In this document: positions 1 through 6,504 of the stretch, piece by piece
How the letters are laid out: each line of letters starts with the position of its first letter
How positions within the stretch are numbered: position 1 is the stretch's first letter
Source: an uncultured Planctomycetaceae bacterium
GTDB lineage: Bacteria > Planctomycetota > Planctomycetia > Pirellulales > Thermoguttaceae
Assembly (NCBI GenBank): GCA_947307005.1
Contig: CAMZHY010000085.1
Coordinates: 1-10,717 of the forward strand
Length of the DNA: 10,717 nt
Reading direction: 5' to 3'
Notes under the pieces: generated by a model
Told to the model about the DNA's origin: nothing
Seen by the model: the letters and a program-made list of their open reading frames with translations, nothing else
The model's database searches: none
Made by a program: the position numbers and the translations under genes

Positions 1-173
1 TCGACAAAGACGACTCCCCGACGAGCGAAATCGCGGACGACCCAAGAGTTGTGAACAATCTCATGATAGACGTAGACGGGACCGCCGGCGTCTTTAACCA
101 CCTCGTTGAGGATGTTAATCGCGCGATTTACGCCCGCGCAAAACCCTCTTGGCTCCGCTAACGTTAATTTCAT
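1..173 (-). CDS. ispH: 4-hydroxy-3-methylbut-2-enyl diphosphate reductase, N-terminal part (cut by window edge)
   Basis: IspH (LytB) is the iron-sulfur enzyme that ends the MEP isoprenoid pathway, reducing HMBPP to IPP and DMAPP in the cytoplasm. Only the first 57 codons are present; the frame is open to the left edge. The protein starts MKLTLAEPRGFCAGVNRAI, with the family motif PRGFCAGV. Cys12 is the first [4Fe-4S] ligand, and HEIVHN places His41 in the substrate pocket; both fall at the same numbers as in E. coli IspH, which supports the ATG at 171-173. A purine-rich GGAAAGAAG stretch lies just upstream as a modest ribosome binding site. The start is 29 nt after the hisS stop, so the two genes are probably co-transcribed. 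Identity is firm; the other two cluster cysteines lie outside the window. Confidence 0.93.
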   Translation of the reverse strand, partial: MKLTLAEPRGFCAGVNRAINILNEVVKDAGGPVYVYHEIVHNSWVVRDFARRGVVFV

Positions 174-202
174 GGGTTCTTCTTTCCGTGTGAACGAGAC
201 GA

Positions 203-1591
203 CTAAACATCCTTTTTAGGCGTCGGATCCGACGCCAGCGTTTTGAGAATCGATCCGGCGAGCGCGTCGAGTTTGACTTCTTCCTGACCGCCGGAACGGA
301 GGTCTTTGAGATTGGCGACGCCGCGAATAATCTCGTCGGATCCGACGACGATCGCAAGGCGGATTCCCTTCTTATCGGCGTATTTAAGCTGCGCGCCTAG
401 TTTCTTCGGCTCAGGGTAGAGTTCGACGCCAATCCCCTGACGTCGCAAGCCCGCCGCGATCTCGAAATACTTCGACGAGAGCGACGCGTCGAAAAGCGGA
501 ATGAACACGTCGACGGTCGAAGACGTCTTCTCGATCATTCCGAGTTCTTCCAGTCCCGCAAAAAGCCGGTCAAGTCCGAGAGACGCGCCGACGCCGGGCA
601 GAGTCTGTTTCGTATAAAGCTCCGCGAGGTTGTCGTAACGTCCGCCGCTGCAAACGCTGCCAAGTTTTGGATAATCGGTCAGGAACGATTCGAAGATCGC
701 GCCGGTGTAATAGTCCAACCCGCGAGCGATCGAGACGTCAATTGCGAAACGCTCCGCCGGAACGCCCGCCGCTTGGGTCGCTTCGAGAATCGCGCGGAGG
801 TCGGCGACTCCCTGCAGACCGAGGTCGTTTCCTTCGAGATTCTTCTCAAGGCGCGCGAGAATCTCGTCGGTCGCGCCTTGCGAGGAGGCGACCTCTAAGA
901 TCTCGCGCGCCTGCCCGTCCGTCGCGCCGGCCGGCTGCGCCATCTCGGCGACGACCGCGTCGACGCCAATCTTGGCGAGCTTGTCGAGCGCGCGCAGCAC
1001 GGGCGTCGATTTGTCGGCGAGACCGAGTTTGTCGAGCGCGCCGGAGAGAATCTTGCGACTGTTGAGATGAATTTGGAACTTCGTGAAGGTCGCGTCGGAA
1101 CGAGGATCGACGCGCTCAAGGATATCGTTGATTACGAGCGCCGTTTCAATGTCGGAATTGACGCTCGTCGTTCCGATCGTGTCGAAATCGCACTGCATAA
1201 ACTCACGATAGCGACCCGCCTGCGTGTTTTCGCCGCGCCATACCTTCGCTAAGTGATAGCGTTTAAAGGGCGTTCCGATTTCGGAAAGGTGTTGGGCGGA
1301 AAAGCGCGCGAAGGGCACCGTCAAATCGAAGCGCATCCCGACTTCGCGTCCCCCGGAATCCTCGAAACGATAGAGCTGTTTATCCGTTTCGTCGCTTCCT
1401 TTACCCATAAGGATTTCAAGATACTCCAAGACCGGCGTGTCGATGGGGCAGAAACCGTAACTTCTGTAAACGTCGACGATGCGGGCGATGAGTTTTTCAC
1501 GGGGAATCATCGCTTCGGGGAGGAAATCGCGAAAGCCTTTTAACGTTCGCGGCTCAATGAGTTTCTTCTTCTGTTCTTTTTCAGCGGACAC
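203..1591 (-). CDS. hisS: Histidyl-tRNA synthetase (eukaryote/archaea-like motif 2)
   Basis: Class II aminoacyl-tRNA synthetase that charges tRNA-His with histidine in the cytoplasm. The 462-residue protein has the usual order: motif 1 region from about residue 18 (LKGFRDFLPEAM), motif 2 at 108-140 (PFKRYHLAKVWRGEN, GRYREFMQCDFDTIG), an insertion with helical, Ala/Glu-rich character at about 185-280, the histidine-binding ARGLDYYTGAIFE at 289-301, CSGGRYDNL at 314-322, motif 3 GVGASLGLDRL at 333-343 and a C-terminal anticodon-binding domain from about 358. Motif 2 reads QCDFD as in eukaryotic and archaeal HisRS, not the E. coli type. It is somewhat longer than the E. coli enzyme (424 aa). The start is GTG with no clear Shine-Dalgarno sequence; no other start fits before the conserved KGFRDFLP. 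It lies 99 nt after the upstream aldolase and 29 nt before ispH, so it is probably in their operon. Confidence 0.95.
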   Translation of the reverse strand: MSAEKEQKKKLIEPRTLKGFRDFLPEAMIPREKLIARIVDVYRSYGFCPIDTPVLEYLEILMGKGSDETDKQLYRFEDSGGREVGMRFDLTVPFARFSAQHLSEIGTPFKRYHLAKVWRGENTQAGRYREFMQCDFDTIGTTSVNSDIETALVINDILERVDPRSDATFTKFQIHLNSRKILSGALDKLGLADKSTPVLRALDKLAKIGVDAVVAEMAQPAGATDGQAREILEVASSQGATDEILARLEKNLEGNDLGLQGVADLRAILEATQAAGVPAERFAIDVSIARGLDYYTGAIFESFLTDYPKLGSVCSGGRYDNLAELYTKQTLPGVGASLGLDRLFAGLEELGMIEKTSSTVDVFIPLFDASLSSKYFEIAAGLRRQGIGVELYPEPKKLGAQLKYADKKGIRLAIVVGSDEIIRGVANLKDLRSGGQEEVKLDALAGSILKTLASDPTPKKDV

Positions 1592-1610
1592 GATAGACGC
1601 TCGACGGAAT

Positions 1611-1694
1611 TCAAAAGATTAGGTCAAAGCTCGCGTTGACGAGCGGGTTCAAAAGACGGAAAGGAAACGGCTTGCGCGCGACGAGCGCGTTCAT
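1611..1694 (-). CDS. Possible 27-residue small ORF between aldolase and hisS
   Basis: An ATG that overlaps the aldolase stop codon (ATGA) opens a frame of 27 codons ending in TGA 19 nt before the hisS GTG. A purine-rich AGAAGG lies 7 nt upstream of the ATG, which is a reasonable ribosome binding site. The peptide starts MNALVARKPFPFRLLNP and has a hydrophobic end (FDLIF). It has no histidine, so it is not a classical His-codon attenuator peptide. I recognise no family. It may serve to couple translation of the aldolase to hisS, whose own start lacks a clear ribosome binding site, or it may be a chance frame. Confidence 0.25.
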   Translation of the reverse strand: MNALVARKPFPFRLLNPLVNASFDLIF

Positions 1695-2677
1695 TTTTCA
1701 GCCTTCTCTTTTTCTTTTTTAAGCTGATCGTAAAAAGCGACGTATTTGTCGCGCGTCTCTTCCGATTTTCGCGCGGCGATGGCGGAACGCGGGTGGACGT
1801 TGTTCTGACCGGTCATGACGAACTCGGGATAGGGCCCCCATTCTATCTGACGACGGAGCGGCAGGATGTGACGTTCGAGACATTCGTAGAGCGGACGGAG
1901 ATCGTAACGACCGTCGTCGAAAACGCCGAGAAGCAGTTCCATCGGGCAGTTGCCGGCGCCGCGTCCGAGTCCGTTCAAGGTCGCGTCGAGCCGAGTCGCG
2001 CCGCAACGCGCCGCGATGAGCGTGTTCGCGAACGCCAGTTGAAGGTTGTTGTGCATGTGGACGCCGACTTCCTTTCCTTCGGGAATCGCGACCTCGCAAT
2101 ATTTTTTCACGAGGTATTCCATCTGGGTTAGGGTGACGAACCCGAAGGAGTCGACGACGACGATAACGGCGGCGGGCGATTTGACGAGGCGTTCGAGAAT
2201 CGAATCGAGAACTTTCTCTTCGACGGTCGTGACCGCCATGAGATTTGCGCTGACTTCGTAGCCTTTCTCGTAAGCGTCCTCGATCATCGCAAGCGCTTCG
2301 TCCGTCTGATAATGATAGAACGCGACGCGAATGACGTCGAGCGGACTTTGCGATTTCGGGAGCACGTCCGTTTTCCAGTCGGACTTCGTCGCGTCGATCA
2401 TGCAACTGAGCTTCATCGGCGTCGGGTTGTCGTCGACAATTCTACGCAGATCGTCTTCTTGACAGAATTTCCACGGTCCGTTTTCGTCGACCGAAAAAAT
2501 CTCGCGAGAGTTCTTGTATCCCATCTCCATGCAATCGACGCCGGCGGCGACGTTTGCAAGATAAAGCGCGCGAACGAACTCGTCGGGAAACTGGTGGTTG
2601 TTAATAAGACCGCCGTCTCGAACGGTGCAGTCGAGCGTTTTCAGTTTTGGATCGTGAAGTCCTCGGATTGAGTTCAT
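1691..2677 (-). CDS. DRE-TIM superfamily aldolase (HMGL/4-hydroxy-2-oxovalerate-aldolase-like), substrate unknown
   Basis: A 328-residue TIM-barrel metallo-aldolase of the HMGL-like/DmpG superfamily, which makes or breaks C-C bonds next to a 2-oxo acid or thioester using a divalent metal. The signature LDCTVRDGGLINN is at residues 15-27 (Asp16 as likely metal ligand; Arg20 and Asp21 as the DRE-type Arg-Asp pair), the metal-binding HMHNN at 207-211 and the Gly-rich NGLGRGAGN at 235-243. The DCTxRDGG form is that of the 'aldolase catalytic domain' proteins often found near surface-sugar genes, not of isopropylmalate synthase or true HMG-CoA lyase. The C-terminus is a charged helix (KKEKEKAEK). 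The ATG has a good AAGGGG ribosome binding site (complement of 2683-2689). No acylating aldehyde dehydrogenase (DmpF) or hydratase is nearby, so the meta-cleavage role is unlikely. It is the first gene of a probable operon with hisS and ispH. The fold is sure; the substrate cannot be told from sequence. Confidence 0.85.
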   Translation of the reverse strand: MNSIRGLHDPKLKTLDCTVRDGGLINNHQFPDEFVRALYLANVAAGVDCMEMGYKNSREIFSVDENGPWKFCQEDDLRRIVDDNPTPMKLSCMIDATKSDWKTDVLPKSQSPLDVIRVAFYHYQTDEALAMIEDAYEKGYEVSANLMAVTTVEEKVLDSILERLVKSPAAVIVVVDSFGFVTLTQMEYLVKKYCEVAIPEGKEVGVHMHNNLQLAFANTLIAARCGATRLDATLNGLGRGAGNCPMELLLGVFDDGRYDLRPLYECLERHILPLRRQIEWGPYPEFVMTGQNNVHPRSAIAARKSEETRDKYVAFYDQLKKEKEKAEK

Positions 2678-2713
2678 TTTTTCCCCTTGACGACCGACGA
2701 ACGCGACCTAGAA

Positions 2714-2867
2714 CGCCCTCCCAACGGGCGCGTCTAAGCGAAACGAAGGAACGTTTAATTTTTTAAGAGCGCGCTGGAGCGCGTCTTTCCTTCACATAGG
2801 AAAGACCGACCGACGCTTTTCCGCTTTCTTCTGGAAAACGCGCGTCGACGATTAGGGGATATTCCCC
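2714..2867 (-). promoter_or_regulatory. Structured 5' leader of the aldolase-hisS-ispH operon
   Basis: Between the candidate promoter and the aldolase start, the minus-strand transcript can form several hairpins: GGGGA/TCCCC (2855-2867), TTTTCC/GGAAAA (2817-2838), a perfect 8-bp GTCTTTCC/GGAAAGAC with 8-nt loop (2783-2806), a bulged stem AAGACGCGC/GCGCG(C)TCTT with a TCCA loop (2765-2787), and CGCCC/GGGCG (2714-2730). The third and fourth share positions 2783-2787, so they cannot form together. No U-run follows either of them, so this is not an obvious transcription attenuator. I recognise no known riboswitch or T-box. The 449-bp gap (2678-3126) holds no convincing ORF. Confidence 0.35.
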
Positions 2868-2884
2868 GTCCGACTCTCCCTTAA

Positions 2885-2913
2885 ATTCTAAGCGTTCGAT
2901 CGTCGCATTACAA
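2885..2913 (-). promoter_or_regulatory. Candidate sigma70 promoter for the aldolase-hisS-ispH operon
   Basis: On the minus strand TTGTAA (2913-2908, 4 of 6 consensus bases) is followed after exactly 17 bp by TAGAAT (2890-2885, 5 of 6). It lies downstream of the pntB terminator and upstream of the aldolase, where a promoter is needed. Transcription would start near 2878, giving a leader of about 200 nt. Inferred from pattern only. Confidence 0.5.
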
Positions 2914-3042
2914 GCCTTGTCGCCTTTTTTTGCGGAGTTTTTATTCCGGACGTTCCGACTCTGCGCCTAGGCGGCGTTATAACGACTAGCGACGGCAAAG
3001 ACCGACGACGGCGCGCGCGTTCCGTTGAAAACGGAGACGCGT

Positions 3043-3075
3043 AAAAAAGAAAAGCGCCTGAAGCAGGCGCTTTTC
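3043..3075 (-). terminator. Intrinsic terminator of the pnt operon
   Basis: A perfect 12-bp inverted repeat GAAAAGCGCCTG / CAGGCGCTTTTC (3049-3060 and 3064-3075) with a 3-nt loop is followed on the minus strand by six T residues (3048-3043). It begins 51 nt after the pntB stop codon. A strong Rho-independent terminator, separating pnt transcription from the aldolase operon. Confidence 0.92.
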
Positions 3076-3126
3076 CCTCGACAATCCGTTGCGACGCGCC
3101 GTTCGTAACGACGCGCTGAATCAACG

Positions 3127-4560
3127 TCAGACTTCTTCGAACTCGGCGGCGAGCGCCGTGACCGTCTGCTTGGCGTCGCCATAGATCATGACGGTGTTGT
3201 CGTTCGTGAACAGCGGGTTTTCAATTCCGGAGAAACCGGTTCCTTTACCGCGCTTAAGAACGAAAACGGTTCGAGCCTCAAACGCGTTGATGATCGGCAT
3301 CCCGTAGAGGGGCGAACTTTTGTCTTCGATCGCCGACGGGTTGACGACGTCGTTCGCGCCAATGACGATCGCGACGTCCGTGTTCGACATCTGCGGGTTC
3401 ATCTCGTCCGCCGTCTTGAGCTGCTCGTAAGGCACGTTGGCTTCCGCGAGCAGAACGTTCATGTGACCGGGCATACGACCCGCGACCGGGTGGATTGCGA
3501 AGCTGACTTCCGCTCCGTTTGCTTCCAACTTGTCGCTGAGTTCCTTGACCGCGTGTTGAGCCTGCGCGACCGCCATGCCGTAACCGGGGATGAAGACCAC
3601 GGAATGCGCCGCTTCAAGGATGAGATAGGCGTCTTCGACGGACATCGCCTTCGGCTCCTTGACGGGGCCGTCGCTCTTCTTCGCGGAGGGGCCGCCAAAG
3701 CTGGTGAACAGGAGCGCGTAAAGCGTTCTATTCATCGCCTTGCACATGATGAGCGTTAGGATCAACCCGGAGGCTCCGACGAGGCAGCCGGAGACGACCA
3801 GAACGGAGTTCTGCAGCGCGAGACCGGCGAACGCCGCCGCAAGACCTGAGAACGCGTTCAGGAACGAGATGATAACCGGCATGTCGCCGCCGCCGATCGC
3901 GACGACCATCGTCAGACCGAGAATCAGATAAGTCGCCGTCGCGAGGAAGACGCCGAACGCGCCAAGTCCCGTCTTGCCGGTTGCGGTCGCAAACGCGTAG
4001 AGCGCGACGCCGACAAGACCGGCGATCGCGAGAATCGCATTAACAAGATTCTTCGACGGAATCGACACGTTCTTCTTGAAGAGTTTGCCGGAGAGTTTTC
4101 CCCACGCCACGACGGAGCCAGTGAACGCGATGGCGCCGATGATGATTGTCAGTCCGAGGGTGACGGCGGTAAAAACGTTGATCGATTTGTCGGTCAAATA
4201 TTGAGTGAGCGCGACGAGGAGCGAACTCAGACCGCCGAAGCCGTTGAAGAGCGCGACGAGTTCGGGCATTCCGGTCATCGCAACCTTCTTCGCCCAAATC
4301 GCGCCGATAACGCCGCCGATTAGAACCGCGACAATCGCCCAAACATAAGCGTTCTGAAGGGGCGGGGCCGCGATCGTTTCAGTAACTTTCTTTTCAAAAA
4401 GAACCGTAACGACCGCAATGAGCATACCGACGGACGAAAGGAGGTTCCCCTTGCGCGCCGTGTCCGCTTTTCCAAGGAGTTTAATGCCGCGGATGAAGAA
4501 GATCGCCGCGACCATATACAACACTGTCGTCAGGACGACGTTGAAATTTTCCCAAGTCAT
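3127..4560 (-). CDS. pntB: NAD(P) transhydrogenase subunit beta (membrane dII plus NADP(H)-binding dIII)
   Basis: Beta subunit of proton-translocating transhydrogenase, which uses the proton-motive force to drive hydride transfer from NADH to NADP+. Residues 1 to about 285 are the hydrophobic dII channel domain and about 310-477 the dIII NADP(H) domain, with GYGMAVAQAQ at 326-335, HPVAGRMPGHMNVLLAEANVPY from 357, GANDVVNP at 401-408, KRGKGTGFSGIENPLF from 436 and MIYGDAK from 458. By alignment with E. coli PntB from memory, Asp213 and Asn222 match Asp226 and Asn235 here, but channel residue His91 matches Asn106 (MPELVALFN versus MPELVAILH). Length is close to E. coli (462 aa). Its ATG overlaps the pntAB stop (ATGA), with a GGGGGG-rich ribosome binding site inside pntAB; translation is probably coupled. 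Followed by a strong terminator. Confidence 0.97.
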   Translation of the reverse strand: MTWENFNVVLTTVLYMVAAIFFIRGIKLLGKADTARKGNLLSSVGMLIAVVTVLFEKKVTETIAAPPLQNAYVWAIVAVLIGGVIGAIWAKKVAMTGMPELVALFNGFGGLSSLLVALTQYLTDKSINVFTAVTLGLTIIIGAIAFTGSVVAWGKLSGKLFKKNVSIPSKNLVNAILAIAGLVGVALYAFATATGKTGLGAFGVFLATATYLILGLTMVVAIGGGDMPVIISFLNAFSGLAAAFAGLALQNSVLVVSGCLVGASGLILTLIMCKAMNRTLYALLFTSFGGPSAKKSDGPVKEPKAMSVEDAYLILEAAHSVVFIPGYGMAVAQAQHAVKELSDKLEANGAEVSFAIHPVAGRMPGHMNVLLAEANVPYEQLKTADEMNPQMSNTDVAIVIGANDVVNPSAIEDKSSPLYGMPIINAFEARTVFVLKRGKGTGFSGIENPLFTNDNTVMIYGDAKQTVTALAAEFEEV

Positions 4561-4865
4561 TTCTTATCGCCCCCCTTTTTCTTAAACATGCCGAGCATAC
4601 GGTCGGTGACCATGTAGCCGCCGACGACGTTGATCGTCGCCAAAACGATCGCGGCGAAGCCGAGAACGTTGCTGAGCAGCCCCGGCGTGTGCAACGAGGC
4701 GGCGGTCGCGGCGATCGCGCCGACGATCGTGATGCCGGAAATTGCGTTCGTGCCGGACATAAGCGGCGTATGAAGTTGCGAAGGAACCTTCGAAATCAGT
4801 TCCACGCCGAGAAACGCGGAGATTACGAAAACGAAAACAAGGAGCAGGATTTCTCCGGTCGCCAT
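4557..4865 (-). CDS. pntAB: NAD(P) transhydrogenase subunit alpha part 2 (PntAB, membrane segment)
   Basis: Small membrane protein of 102 residues that supplies the alpha-chain part of the dII proton channel when the alpha subunit is split in two, as in Rhodospirillum rubrum. It starts MATGEILLLVFVFVISAFLG and has three hydrophobic segments (about 5-25, 42-58 and 66-86), with the conserved loop VPSQLHTPLMSGTNAISGI in the middle and a basic cytosolic tail (KKKGGDKK). The ATG at 4863-4865 is chosen because a near-perfect AAGGAGGA (complement of 4871-4878) lies 5 nt upstream and the family begins here; the longer open frame upstream runs through pntAA out of frame and is not coding. It starts 1 nt after the pntAA stop and ends overlapping the pntB start, so the three genes form a tight operon. 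Confidence 0.95.
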   Translation of the reverse strand: MATGEILLLVFVFVISAFLGVELISKVPSQLHTPLMSGTNAISGITIVGAIAATAASLHTPGLLSNVLGFAAIVLATINVVGGYMVTDRMLGMFKKKGGDKK

Positions 4866-4866
4866 A

Positions 4867-5991
4867 TCAGTCCTCCTTAAAACGTTCGTGGATGATCTTG
4901 CCGCCCTGCGTGAGCAGACAGCCGCGCATGATCTCGTCTTCCAAGTTGACCTTGAATTCCTTCGCTTCCTTGTCGTAGAAATGCGACAGGAACGCGGTGA
5001 AGTTGCCGGAGAGCATCTTCGACGCGTCGAACGGAACTTGGCGTTCAAGGAAATCGCCCGACATGATAATCACGCCGTTGTCCGTGACGACTTCCTCAAA
5101 GAGCTTCGAGCCTTCCACGTTGCCGCCCGTCGAGACCGCCATGTCGACGATGATCGAGCCGGGCTGCATCCGGTCGATCACGTCCTTGGCGATGAGGCGC
5201 GGCGCTTTGCGTCCGAAGACCTTCGCCGTCGTGATCACGATGTTGGAACGTTCGCAGACCTTGGCCTGCGCTTCGCGCTGCTTCTGAATCTGTTCAGGCG
5301 TCAACTCTTTAGCGTAGCCTTGAGCGGTCTGTCCCATTTCGCCGAGGTCAATCTTGACGAACGACGCGCCGAGCGACTTGACCTGTTCTTCGACGACCGG
5401 ACGCGTGTCAAACGCGTCGACGCGCGCGCCGAGACGCTTGGCGGTCGCAATCGCTTGGAGGCCCGCGACTCCGACGCCGATGATGAAGACGCGCGCGGGG
5501 TTGATCGTGCCGGAAGGGGTGACCATCATCGGCAGAATCTTGGGAAGCCGCGCCGCCGCGTTGACGACCGCGACGTAACCGGCGAGCGACGTCTGCGACG
5601 ACTGAACGTCCATCTTCTGCGCGAGCGTCGTTCGCGGAATCATTTCGAGCGAGACCGCTTGAACGCCGCTTTGAGCGAAATCGCGGAGCAGTTCTTTTTC
5701 GTTGAACGGGTCGAGATAGGACAGGTGCAGCGTATCCGGCTTAAGACCTGCGGCGCTCTGCGGTTTGAGAATACGCAGAACAATTTCAGAGTCGTAGCCG
5801 TCCTGCTCGTTCTGAATAATTTGGGCGCCCGCCTTTTCATAAGCGTCGTCCGCAAAACCAGACTTTACGCCGGCGCCGGAGACGACCTTCAAAGAAAAGC
5901 CCATGCCGATGAGCTTTTTGACGTCGTCGGGAATCAGCGCCACGCGGGTTTCGCGAGGATCGGTTTCTCGACAGACGAGAATTGATCTCAT
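4867..5991 (-). CDS. pntAA: NAD(P) transhydrogenase subunit alpha part 1 (PntAA, NAD(H)-binding dI)
   Basis: Soluble cytoplasmic dI component that binds NADH and passes hydride to NADP+ on PntB. The 374 residues have the alanine dehydrogenase/PNT N-terminal domain (RETRVALIPDDVKKL at 13-27; QKMDVQSSQTSLAGY at 125-139) and a Rossmann NAD-binding domain with GVGVAGLQA at 172-180 and the acidic strand end VDAFDTRP at 191-198. Arg120, Gln125, Asp128 and Ser131 align with R. rubrum dI nucleotide-contact residues Arg127, Gln132, Asp135 and Ser138. The protein ends before any membrane segment, unlike the fused E. coli PntA (about 510 aa). The ATG has an AAGGAG ribosome binding site 7-8 nt upstream. 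It is the first gene of the pntAA-pntAB-pntB operon; I could not settle on a promoter in the AT-rich gap upstream. Confidence 0.97.
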   Translation of the reverse strand: MRSILVCRETDPRETRVALIPDDVKKLIGMGFSLKVVSGAGVKSGFADDAYEKAGAQIIQNEQDGYDSEIVLRILKPQSAAGLKPDTLHLSYLDPFNEKELLRDFAQSGVQAVSLEMIPRTTLAQKMDVQSSQTSLAGYVAVVNAAARLPKILPMMVTPSGTINPARVFIIGVGVAGLQAIATAKRLGARVDAFDTRPVVEEQVKSLGASFVKIDLGEMGQTAQGYAKELTPEQIQKQREAQAKVCERSNIVITTAKVFGRKAPRLIAKDVIDRMQPGSIIVDMAVSTGGNVEGSKLFEEVVTDNGVIIMSGDFLERQVPFDASKMLSGNFTAFLSHFYDKEAKEFKVNLEDEIMRGCLLTQGGKIIHERFKED

Positions 5992-6504
5992 AGCTTAACT
6001 CCTTAATTTATATGAAAAATACACGAAAGGTTTTCGCAACGTCGATATTATTCTTTCCCATCAAAGGACGAATCGCACTTCAAGAAGAACGCGTCCCATA
6101 GAAAGACTAGAGGATTACAAGTTTCAGAGCGGATTACGCTGATGCGGCGCGCCTGCCGCGAATCGGTCGAGATGGAGACATTCCTGTGCAAACGGACAAT
6201 TCTTAAATGTTTCTGAGCGGCGCATCGTCTAAAACTTGAATATCGGGGGTGAGGACAGGAAACAACAAAACCGTCCTTATACTATAACTGATTTATTAAA
6301 CAAAGGAATACGCCGGAGCTTTTTTTGAATAAATTTGATCGTTCGCGTTTCGGATTGTTTTCGACGTTGTGGTTTTTCGCCAAACGCATGGGGGCGTTTA
6401 CATCCGGTTTCGATTTGGCAGAATATTATCGTCGCGAAAAGTTCGCGACCTTGCGACGCGAGTCGCTTTCAAACGTTTTTTTTAAGAGCCGAATCGGGGT
6501 TGTT
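5992..6504. other. Gap between the divergent pnt operon and dus, no convincing gene
   Basis: This stretch must hold the promoters for pntAA (leftward) and dus (rightward). On the plus strand an AT-rich patch with overlapping -10-like TATACT and TATAAC (6278-6288) lies about 40 nt before the first possible dus start, but no good -35 is spaced to it. On the minus strand TAATAT near 6050 is a weak -10 candidate. A 5-bp GCGGC/GCCGC hairpin sits near 6144-6160. Tiny frames of 24-29 codons have no ribosome binding site. The part from 6325 is an in-frame 60-codon extension of dus whose coding status is unclear. Confidence 0.4.

Noticed and set aside
1592..1690. Separate hisS promoter in the gap after the aldolase
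   Set aside because: TTGACC and TAATCT occur on the minus strand but directly next to each other, not at promoter spacing.
4557..5048. Longer version of PntAB (163 codons) starting inside pntAA
   Set aside because: The added N-terminus is Arg/Ser-rich out-of-frame pntAA sequence; the strong AAGGAGGA and family start fit the ATG at 4865.
4888..5985. Long plus-strand open frame (365 codons) opposite pntAA
   Set aside because: Antisense shadow of pntAA; the translation is full of Arg/Asp repeats and matches no family, while the minus strand shows all PntAA motifs.
6012..6101. 29-codon plus-strand frame starting MKNTRKVFATSILFF
   Set aside because: Looks a little like a signal peptide, but has no ribosome binding site and lies over the presumed pntAA leader on the other strand.
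5992..6120. Definite promoter for pntAA
   Set aside because: AT-rich hexamers such as TAATAT occur, but none pairs with a fair -35 at 16-18 bp, so no promoter is called.
6142..6216. 24-codon plus-strand frame with three cysteines (MRRACRE...)
   Set aside because: No ribosome binding site and no sign of coding beyond a short chance frame.
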